Source: Haliclona indistincta
Taxonomy: Eukaryota > Porifera > Demospongiae > Haplosclerida > Chalinidae
Length of the DNA: 64,000 bases
Assembly: GCA_964017065.1 (NCBI GenBank)
Contig: OZ024785.1
Span: forward strand, 9,689,086-9,753,085
Direction of reading: 5' to 3'
Part shown: piece after piece, positions 54,890 to 64,000 of the stretch
How the letters are laid out: each line of letters opens with the position of its first letter
Numbering within the stretch: the stretch's first letter is position 1
The notes under the pieces: model-generated
What the model saw: only the letters and a program-made list of their open reading frames with translations
The model's database searches: none
What the model was told of the DNA's origin: nothing
Translations under genes and position numbers: made by a program

Positions 54890-57446
54890 TCATAACTCGA
54901 TATCATCAACTATGATCCCAGGATCTTTCTTAATCTCTTCCCTCCTTGTTTTCATTGGTAAGGCAGAGCCAGTATAGCTCGAGTCTGTTGAGGTACTCAG
55001 ACTAGTGTTCGAGCCTGAGTCCCACGGATTCTGGTGCGCTCTGATTAGGGCTTGCTTTGCTAGCTCCTCTTCTTCCTCGTCTTGCTGCTCCTGATGTGAC
55101 TTGCAGAGGCATGCTCCGAGTCGTTCAGTGAAGGTGGTGGGTGGCGGCATTTCAATACCGGGAGGAGTTATGTAGCTCTTCCATTTATACAATGGCTTCA
55201 TCCACCAGTTGAGACCGACCAAGATGCATATCACGACAATCCACTGGAAGGAGAGATGCAGCATAAAGAGATGATTGATGAACGTTCAATGCATTGTACC
55301 TCTGTCAGTATAGTGATAAGAGACGTGGTAGTGAAGACCCAGAATGGAAACTCTTTATAGGGGTCAAGATTTAGTCTGACCTCGTCAACTATCCACCATA
55401 TTATCATTCCGAGACCTTCTATCGGACAAATCACGCTAAATGAAGAAAAATAACACGTGAATTTGCGTGTATTATTCGTACTAAACTCACATCGCAACAA
55501 AGACCCAGACATATGGAAGCGGCCAGTCACCTATACCATACTGCAAAGAGATCATGACAAAATTTTGACATTAGGCCTTTTTCTCAGTACCTCATTGTAG
55601 ATGACTCTCCTGAACTTCAGCGCTCCATAGCGAGCGACAAGGAAGATGAGAAAGCAGCCACTGAGTATGAGGGCGTGAGCCCACACTGCATCCTGGTTCA
55701 CGAATATGTTGATATCCAGTGCTGATGCCAGTCCGATGAAGAACGACAACAGACCAACAACTATGACTGCCACATACCTACGTACTGCATGCATTGTACA
55801 AAGTAGCCAGTGCTGTATCACTGACTGAAAATCTTTGACTAACCTCCGAAATCTTCTAGTACATGAACGCTTTGCTCTAGTATAGAGATCAGTGAGCTGA
55901 TTCCAGCCAGTGTGAGACACAGGAAGAACATCACTGCCAGCACTCTACCACCTCCTATTGATGCATACAACAGCGGCATCCTGAAAATAGAATAGCTTTG
56001 ATTATGGAACAATAATGCAGCACCAGAGACTGACTGTATGAATGTGACTCCAGTGTTGAAAGGACCGTTAGTTTTCAATACGTCTACTATAGTAGCAATT
56101 GAGCTGCCCTTGTAGAGCTCACGTGAGAACACATTGCAGAATATCATCATACCACACAGCAGACTATAGGTGGACAGCAGAAGATAAGGTGCACTTGTGA
56201 ATGAGTTCATTTGATACCTGATAATGTTGTTTATCAAGGGAGTGATTGATCCTAGTTTCACTGCACCCTGAGTCCTTGTCATGTAGGTTGCATACGTGAG
56301 GAAAGAGCCTGCTCCTGCACCTGTATAGTCAACAAGCCAATGACAGACTATTATACAATGCATACACAATAGCACTTACCAGTGTCCCATGCATTCTGTG
56401 TCAGAGCATCTCTCCATAAACTAGAATCACCAAACGATTCTGAACATGGAAAATACAGGCAAATAAAACATTAAACTGTGTGTGTGTGTTGTGTGTTGTG
56501 TAGTGTTCTCACCCCAAGCCGGGCTAAACATGTGTACAATACCCTCAGATGCTGATGGAAGAAATATTGCAAAATAGAAAGTGATCAGCACCAGTACAAG
56601 CAGTAAGGGCACAATGATCCTATTGGCTGGCTCTATTGTCGACACTCCGCGTGATAGACAAATACACACAATGAGAATACCCAAGAAATGAGTAAGAACT
56701 GGCCAGTAACTTGCCTGAAAGAGTAAAGTTTTGCATCACGGATTACTAAATTCTACGACTCACTTGAAGATAGTCAAATGCTGCTTCAGATTCTTCAAGT
56801 GTGTCTGGCAGTGGACTGATAATGCACTGCACTACATAGTATGTACAATATCCCAACAATACAGAATAGTAACTCCTGAAATAGGTATGATAAAATGTGC
56901 GTTGAGATTAGTATGCAGGCTTACCCAATACCAAGAGTCACTGCAGCAAGGAAGGCTCCCATCCAGCGATAACTGGGTCCCAGTAGCTTGCCAAAAGACT
57001 CCACTGCAGCCTTGCGTGTGAACCGACCCACCCCATACTCAATGAGGATTATAGGAATAGACCAGATCCACAGAAAACCAAACCAAACAAGCAAAAACAC
57101 TAATGCACCTGAATTATGGATAAAGTACATTTTGGTTGTATTTTTCTATCTACCTCCTTGTTCAGCATGAAGTGCTACGATGCGAGGGAACCTCCATATA
57201 TTCCCAGTGCCCACTACACAGCCAAGCATAGAGAGGAGAACACCGAGTGAGGACGAGAAATGTCCCTGGTAACAAGCCGAGTTCATCACAGGCTCACAAA
57301 CTGGTGCATATTCTCACCGTTTGTTTTCCTTGAATGCCGAGGACACCCAACACTCCTCCGCCTACCTTGCGCAGCACGCTCTTACCCCGCGTCGCTACTG
57401 TGGCGCTATGCCCACCTTCCAAAAGACGAGACTTCTCGCTCGACAT
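54890..57446 (-). CDS. SLC6/NSS sodium-coupled transporter, copy 1
   Basis: This is a plasma-membrane symporter that uses sodium to import small organic solutes; the substrate is unknown. The start MSSEKSRLLEGGHSATV is at 57446. TM1 carries the unwound NSS signature (VVGTGNIWRFPRI). Later parts read WSIPIILIEYGVGRF, YRWMGAFLAAVTLGIG, VSTIEPANRIIVPLLL (TM5), AWDTGAGAGSFLTYATYM (TM6) and LAGISSLISILEQ (TM8). The last exons give FQWIVVICILVGLNWWMKP and a cytoplasmic tail rich in E and S. The TM1 and TM8 wording is closer to prokaryotic NSS proteins than to neurotransmitter transporters, though this is an impression only. It is the most diverged of the local array. Confidence 0.9.
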
Positions 57447-57624
57447 GATGCACAGCCACACCTTACAATTGTTATGTACAGAAAATTAATTATTGTGCTT
57501 GCATATGATTACTGTTATCTGTGATGCTAAATAAACTTGAAAATCCACGTGACAGATAAAATACTGCAGATGACCACCACACTAAAAATATTCACACCTG
57601 CAAATGGAGTATTCATAATGAAAA

Positions 57625-60295
57625 TCACAATTTATCGTCTTCTATTGACTGCTGATGTGGGTGAACATTGGCCAAGCTCTCATATGACGGAGGAGAGACC
57701 TTCTGTAATTCTGCATCATCCCCAGCTATGCTTGATGTTGTTGAAACATCTGGAGTAAACACCTGAATGTTGTCGTCTTCTTTCTTCTCTAGCTCATGAT
57801 CACCCGGCTTGCACAACATGTAGACAACTTTATCGAAGCAAGATTTCTTCCTCGCTGCTCCTTCTACTTCATTTGTTGCATACTTTTTCCACATGTGAAT
57901 CGGTTTGATCCACCAATTCACCCCAATCAGAATACATATCACTACAATCCACTGAAACGAAGAAGGAAATGAAACAAACAATAAATTTTGACCAAAAAAT
58001 GCTATCTCAACATTTACCTGGGTTAGTATGTTAATAAGTGAGGTTGAAGTGAATGTCCAGAAAGCACCCTCTCTGTACGGATCAGCATTGAGTCTTATTT
58101 CATCCACAATCCACCAGATCAACATAACTACACCTTCCAGTGGACAAATCGCACTGAAAAAATATTGCAACCAATTTATAACCATAATAAAAAAATATTA
58201 TTATGGTACTTACACGATAACAAAGACCCACAGGTAAGGCATAGGCCAATCACCGATACCAAACTGCAAAAGGGAGTATATGAAGTGTGTACATGATGTA
58301 CATGCACACTGTTCTCAGTACCTCATTGTAGATGACTCTCCTGAACTTCAGTACTCCGTAGCGCATAACAAGGAAGATGAGAAAGCAGCCACTGAGTATA
58401 AGAGCATGAGCCCACACTGCATCCTGGTTCACGAATATGTTAATATCCAGTGCTGATCCGAGACCAATGGTGAACGACAATAGACCAATGATCACAACAG
58501 CAGGAAGACGGCGAACTGCATTCAGACAAATCTAACATCATGCATCTTGCATCTTGCTTCATATTGCTTACCGCCATAATCCTCTAGTACGTGAATACAT
58601 TGCTCCAGCATAGCCATCAATGAACTGAGACCAGCGAGTGTGATACAAACAAAGAACATGATTGCTAGCACTCTCCCTCCAGATATAGAACTATATAGCA
58701 ACGGCATTCTGCACAGAAATAATAGTGGATGATGAGAGGTATTTTTGAATCTGATCTTACTGTATGAATGTGACTCCAGTGTTGAAAGGACCGTTAGTTT
58801 TGAGCACATTGATTATGGTAGCAATCGAACTGCCCTTGTAGAGCTCTCGTGAGAACACATTGCAGAATATCATCATACCACACAAGATGCTGCATGGAGG
58901 AACAGATTTCTACATGGCTACTAATGCATGCATTGAAATACCTAACAAGGTTGTTGACCATTGGAGTAAGAGTGCCCAGTCTTACTGCTCCTTGACTTCG
59001 TGTCATATATGTAGCATATGCTAAAAATGTCCCAGCACCAGCTCCTGTCAGAAAATAGACTATTAATGCAGCTTGGGAATCACGGTAACAATTTTAAGTG
59101 ACCTGTGTCCCAAGCATTTTGAGTGATTGCATCTCTCCATACTTCTGAATCCGCAAATGACTCTAATAGAGAAGCATATGCATCATATTAAATACTGTGT
59201 CACTTATACTCACCCCAGTTAGGACTAAACATGTGTATGATACCCTCAGATGCCGAAGGAAGAAATATAGCCCAGTAGAAGGTGAAAGTCAGAAGTATTA
59301 GCAGAACAGGTACAATAATCCTATTGGCTGGCTCAATAGTAGAAACTCCACGAGATAGAAGTAAACAGACTGTTACAATTCCTAGAAAATGAGTGAAGAC
59401 AGGCCAGTAGCCATCCTGTGTGGTGCAATAAATAATTACTGTAACAATAGATCTATCTTTTCTAACCTGGAGATTCTGAAAAGCTAAATCAGCTGCTTCT
59501 TGTGTCACCGGTAGTGGATTAACAGTGCACTCCACTACATAGTATGCACAGTATCCTAGCAACACAGAGTAGTAGCTCCTGAACCAAACAGTGTACACTG
59601 AGATAACATTTACTATAGCTAGTCTGCTGACTGTTATCATTGAGTTACAAAATGCATGCATGAGTGTACTATAGTACATACCAAAACTATGATTTTATCC
59701 TAGATTATTTACTCACCCGATACCAAGAGTCACTGCTGCAAGGAAGGCTCCCATCCAGCGATAGCTGGGTCCCAGTAGCTTGGCGAAAGACTCCACTGCA
59801 GCCTTGTTAGTAAACCGACCCACCCCATACTCAATGAGGATTATAGGAATAGACCAGATCCACAGAAAACCAAACCAAACAAGCAAAAACACTAATGCAC
59901 CTGAATACAAAATAATAGCTTTATAACATCAATTTTATATTCTGGGCACTGGTATCCTGTGATACACTGACCTCCTGCCTCAGCATGTGTTGCCATTATC
60001 CGTGGAAATCTCCAAATATTACCGGTTCCTACAACCGATCCGAGCATAGACAACATCACACCAAGTGACGAACTGAACCGACCCTTTGTAGCGATGGAAA
60101 GTATCAAGCAACTTTGTATATGCACGTTTTTATAATGCTTACCTCCGGAGCATTTTTGTCAGGCAACCCAAGCACTCCCTTTACTCCTGCGCCTACTTTG
60201 CGAAGAACGGTTCTTGCACGAGAGGGTGCCACACTATCACTGCTTCTGCTTGAATGAGATTGCGAGGAAATTAAGCGTACTCGTTCAGTAGCCAT
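57625..60295 (-). CDS. SLC6/NSS sodium-coupled transporter, copy 2
   Basis: The start MATERVRLISSQSHSS is at 60295 and the stop after SIEDDKL at 57625. Exon 1 (60143-60295) is a basic cytoplasmic tail. Exon 2 carries MLSMLGSVVGTGNIWRFPRI (TM1). Exon 3 (about 59717-59901) carries ALVFLLVWFGFLWIWSIPII (TM2) and GPSYRWMGAFLAAVTLGIG. TM5-TM8 signatures are as in copy 1. The C-terminus is FQWIVVICILIGVNWWIKPI and a PPSYESL tail motif that looks like a PPxY WW-domain (NEDD4) ligand. Copy 1 lacks this motif. It is almost identical to copy 3, including 3' flank and introns, so the duplication is recent. Confidence 0.9.
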
Positions 60296-60498
60296 GACTG
60301 CTTGCCGCAACTCTGGCGCTCTCTTTCGCTCTCCTTTGCACGAGCCCCGCCCCTCTGTAAGAGGCATGTGATCATCGTCAGCCACACCTTACAATAATAC
60401 ATGTAAATAAACTTGAAAGTTCATGTGACTGATAAAATACGGAGACAAACCCCCCACAAAAATATTCACACCTGCAAATGGAGAATTCATAATGAAAA

Positions 60499-63400
60499 TC
60501 ACAATTTATCGTCTTCTATTGACTGCTGGTGTGGGTGAACATTGGCCAAGCTCTCATATGACGGAGGAGAGACCTTCTGTAATTCTGCATCATCCTCAGC
60601 TATGCTTGATGTTGTTGAAACATCTGGAGTAAACACCTGAATGTTGTCGTCTTCTTTCTTCTCTTGCTCATGATCACCCGGCTTGCATAACATGTAGACA
60701 ACTTTATCGAAGCAAGATTTCTTCCTCGCTGCTCCTTCTACTTCATTTATTGCATACTTTTTCCACATGTGAATCGGTTTGATCCACCAATTCACCCCAA
60801 TCAGAATACATATCACTACAATCCACTGAAACGAAGAAGGCAATGTACAAATTTAGACCAAAAAAATCTATCTCGAATTTTACCTGTGTTAGTATGTTAA
60901 TAAGTGAGGTTGAAGTGAATGTCCAGAAAGCACCCTCTCTGTACGGATCAGCATTGAGTCTTATTTCATCCACAATCCACCAGATCAACATAACTACACC
61001 TTCCAGTGGACAAATCGCACTAAAAAATGTTGCAACCAGTTTATAACTGTAACAGTATTATACTTACACGATAACAAAGACCCACAGGTAAGGCATAGGC
61101 CAATCACCGATACCGAACTGCAAAAAGGAGTACATGAACTGTGAACATCATGTACATGCACACTGTTCTCAGTACCTCATTGTAGATGACTCTCCTGAAC
61201 TTCAGTACTCCGTAGCGAATAACGAGGAAGATAAGAAAGCAGCCACCGAGTATAAGAGCATGAGCCCACACTGCATCCTGGTTCACGAATATGTTAATAT
61301 CCAGTGCTGATCCGAGACCAATGGTGAACGACAATAGACCAATGATCACAATAGCAGGAAGACGGCGAACTGCATTAAGACAAACGGGGTCAATCTAACA
61401 TCCTGCATCTTGCTGCATATTGCTTACCACCATAATCCTCTAGTACCTGAATACATTGCTCCAAAATAGCCATCAATGTACTGAGACCAGCAAGTGTGAT
61501 ACAAACAAAGAACATGATTGCTAGCACTCTCCCTCCTGATATAGAACTATATAGCAAAGGCATCCTGTACAGAAATAATACCGCATAGCTAGACATTTTG
61601 GAGGGTAAAATGTTGGCGAATGACACAGATTTTACATATTGGCGAATTTAATTTTGGCGCCCAGCGCCTGGCTCACGTATTACTGTAATAGAAAAAGCAG
61701 ATTTTGGCAGATTTTCTTTTAGCGCTTGACGTTTCGCCAAATTCGCCAAAGTTTTAGTCCAACAAAATTTCTAGCTATACGGTAGCGCATGATGAGAGGT
61801 TTTTTTAATCTGATCTTACTGTATGAATGTGATTCCAGTGTTGAAAGGACCATTACTTTTGAGAACATCAATTATGGTAGCAATCGAACTGCCCTTGTAG
61901 AGCTCTCGTGAGAATACATTGCAGAATATCATAATACCACACATGATGCTGCATGGAGGAATAGATTTCAACATGGCTACTAATGCATGCATTTTATTAC
62001 CATACAAGGATGTTGACAATAGGAGTAAGAGTGCCCAGTCTTACTGCTCCTTGACTTCGTGTCATATATGTAGCATATGCTAAAAATATTCCAGCACCAG
62101 CTCCTGTCAGAAAATAGACTATTAATGCAGCTTGGGAGAGCCTTGTAACAATTTTAAGTGACCTGTGTCCCAAGCATTTTGAGTGATTGCATCTCTCCAT
62201 ACTTCTGAATCCCCAAATGACTCTAATTGAGAAGCGTATGCATTATATTAAATACTATGTCACTTATACTCACCCCAGTTAGGACTAAACATGTGTATGA
62301 TACCCTCAGATGCCGAAGGAAGAAAAATAGCCCAGTAGAAAGTGAAAGTCAGAAGTACTAGTAGAATAGGTATAATAATCCTATTGGCTGGCTCAATAGT
62401 AGAAACTCCACGAGATAGAAGTAAACAGACTGTTACAATTCCTAGAAAATGAGTGAAGACAGGCCAGTAGCCATCCTGTGTGGTGCAATAAATAATTACT
62501 GTAACAATAGATCTATCTTTACTAACCTGGAGATTCTGAAAAGCTAAATCAGCTGCTTCTTGTGTCACTGGTAGTGGATTAACAGTGCACTCCACTACAT
62601 AGTATGCACAGTATCCTAGCAACACAGAGTAGTAGCTCCTGAAGCAAACAGTGTACACTGATCATTCACTATACTTGGTTTCGCAACAGAGGTGTGATGG
62701 AATGTTCGCGCTGAATATAATGAGAAAAACGCGCTATGACGAGGTGACCGCCTACTGTTGGACAGGGTGCACGGATAAATTCCGCGGGAATGTACTGATC
62801 TACAGTCAGCTTCGCATACTTTCGCGAAATTCATCCGTGGACCCTGTCCAACAGTAGGCGGTCAGCTCGTCATAGCGCGTTTTTCTCATTATATTCAGCA
62901 CGAACATTCCATCACGCCTCTGTCACGAAACCAAGTATAGCTATTCTGCTGACTAATGCATGTATAGGTGTACCATGCATGTATAGGTGTACATACCAAA
63001 CTATGATTGTACCCTAGATTTTTAACTCACCCGGTACCAAGATTCAGTGCAGCAAAGAAGGCTCCCATCCAGCGATAACTAGGCCCCAGTAGCTTGGCGA
63101 AAGACTCCACTGAAGCCTTGTTAGTGAACCGACCCACTCCATACTCAATGAGGATTATAGGAATAGACCAGATCCACAGAAAGCCAAACCAAAGAAGTAA
63201 AAACACTAATGCACCTGAATACAAAATAATAGTAAAAATAATTTTATAATATAAAATAAACAAAAATAATAATATGTAGTCTCGCGGGGCCCGACGGATT
63301 TCGCTCGTACGATTACCGTCGGGCCCCGCGAGACTGACCTCCTGCCTCAGCATGTGTTGCCATTATCCGTGGAAATCTCCAAATATTACCGGTTCCTAAA

Positions 63401-63665
63401 ACCGATCCAAGCATAGACAACATCACACCAAGTGACGAACTGAATCGACCCTTTGCAGCGATGGAAAGTATCATGCAACTTTGTATATGCACGTTTTTAT
63501 AATGCTTACCTTCGGAGCATTTTTGTCAGGCAACCCAAGCACTCCCTTTACTCCTGCGCCTACTTTGCGAAGAACGGTTCTTGCACGAGACGGTGCCGCA
63601 TTATCACTGCTTCCGCTTGAATGAGATTGCGAGGAAATTAAGCGAGCCCGTTCAGTAGCCATCAT
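60499..63665 (-). CDS. SLC6/NSS sodium-coupled transporter, copy 3
   Basis: The start MMATERARLISSQSHSS is at 63665 and the stop after SIEDDKL at 60499. All exons seen in copy 2 are present with open frames, including the PPSYESL tail. Differences concentrate near TM3 (GAFFAALNLGTG instead of GAFLAAVTLGIG). Three introns or junctions have gained inserts: a 202-bp MITE (61581-61782), a 262-bp MITE (62674-62935) and a perfect hairpin next to the exon 2 donor (63278-63335). It could be a functional recent paralogue or a gene in early decay. Confidence 0.87.
61581..61782. mobile_element. 202-bp MITE, TA target site, in copy 3 only
   Basis: The ends CCGCATAGCTAGACATTTTG and CAAAATTTCTAGCTATACGG are inverted, and inner CCAAATTCGCCAAA / TTGGCGAA parts also pair. 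TA flanks both sides (61579-61580 and 61783-61784). Copy 2 has the uninterrupted AGAAATAATAGTGGATGATG at the same intron position. Confidence 0.92.
62674..62935. mobile_element. 262-bp fold-back MITE, TATA site (family member 2)
   Basis: Ends CTTGGTTTCGCAACAGAGG and the inverted form lie between TATA copies at 62670-62673 and 62936-62939. The intron of copy 2 has CATTTACTATAGCTAG, the empty site with a single TATA. It has exactly the same length as the member at 31673-31934. Confidence 0.95.
63278..63335. repeat. 20-bp perfect stem-loop against an SLC6 5' splice site
   Basis: The left arm AGTCTCGCGGGGCCCGACGG pairs exactly with the right arm (63316-63335) across an 18-nt loop. On the gene strand the exon ends at 63339 and GTCAGT follows. 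The stem takes in intron bases from +4 onward. Copy 2 has the same donor followed by unrelated sequence. Confidence 0.95.
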
Positions 63666-63935
63666 GGATTCCTTGCCACAACACCGGCGCTCACTCTTGC
63701 ACGGCACGAGCCCGCCCTTCTCTGTAATAATATGAAACGAGAGGAGTGATCGTGACTATTAGTATGTGACCTCAGCTGGGCAGCCACACCTTACAATAAT
63801 ATAAGTTAATTATGTACCGAAAATATCAATTATAGTGCTTGCTATTGATTTGAAAATTTATGTGACTGATAAAATACGGAGACCGACCCCCCACAAGAAT
63901 ATTCACACCTGCAAATGGAGAATTCATAATGAAAA

Positions 63936-64000
63936 TCACAATTTAGCGTCTTCTATTGACTGCTGGTGTGGGTGAACATTGGCCAAGCTCTCATATGACG
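63936..64000 (-). CDS. SLC6/NSS transporter, copy 4 (3' end only)
   Basis: The stop is at 63936-63938, and the reading ends EDAKL where copies 2 and 3 have EDDKL. The preceding codons (SLANVHPHQQSIE-type tail) match. The rest lies beyond the window. The shared 3' flank (CCTGCAAATGGAGAATTCAT) confirms that the tandem unit continues. Confidence 0.85.
   Translation of the reverse strand, partial: SYESLANVHPHQQSIEDAKL

Overview
The window is animal nuclear DNA, most likely from a sponge (demosponge). Genes are split by very short GT-AG introns, often 45-70 bases. The proteins are eukaryotic and metazoan in character: GSK3, COG8, TRAPPC10, DCAF4, IQCC-like, a CARD protein, archease and PCBD. Spacers are packed with small fold-back (MITE-like) elements. 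The species assignment is an inference from architecture, not from a marker gene.

Layout. Bases 1-37,200 are dominated by repeats and by a broken segmental duplication of one locus, the mitochondrial leucyl-tRNA synthetase gene (LARS2, minus strand) with its 3' flank. Copy A (8905-16769) keeps nearly all exons but has a shortened C-terminus. Copy B (19958-22350) holds only C-terminal exons, yet has the full last exon. Copy C (29316-37143) keeps the original promoter next to COG8 but has lost its catalytic middle. A fourth piece, D (3662-5104), is 3' flank only. No copy in the window is complete. Around and inside these copies lie a 173-bp satellite, two 28-bp minisatellites, hairpin-headed repeats and several inverted-repeat transposons. 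For several of the transposons, the paralogous copy supplies the empty insertion site.

Bases 37,200-54,800 are a dense run of apparently intact housekeeping genes: COG8 (+) and TRAPPC10 (-) for Golgi and vesicle tethering, PCBD (+), DCAF4 (+, a CUL4-DDB1 adaptor), GSK3 (+), a CARD-only protein (-), an IQCC-like protein (-) and archease (+, tRNA ligase cofactor). Three pairs are divergent and share short intergenic promoters: LARS2-C/COG8 (110 bp), TRAPPC10/DCAF4 (144 bp) and IQCC/archease (51 bp).

Bases 54,890-64,000 are a tandem array of SLC6/NSS sodium-coupled transporter genes on the minus strand: three complete and the 3' end of a fourth. The third copy has gained two MITEs and a 20-bp perfect hairpin at a splice donor.

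The most unusual signals are these. A 28-bp minisatellite in LARS2 copy A has an exon end plus 5' splice site as its unit, so 20 identical donors stand in a row. A second, unrelated 28-bp minisatellite also has units that run GT...CAG. The first intron of PCBD lies directly after ATG, is 63 bp, is open in frame, and would encode a mitochondrial-type presequence if retained. Paired tRNA-like units sit head to head in a fold-back.
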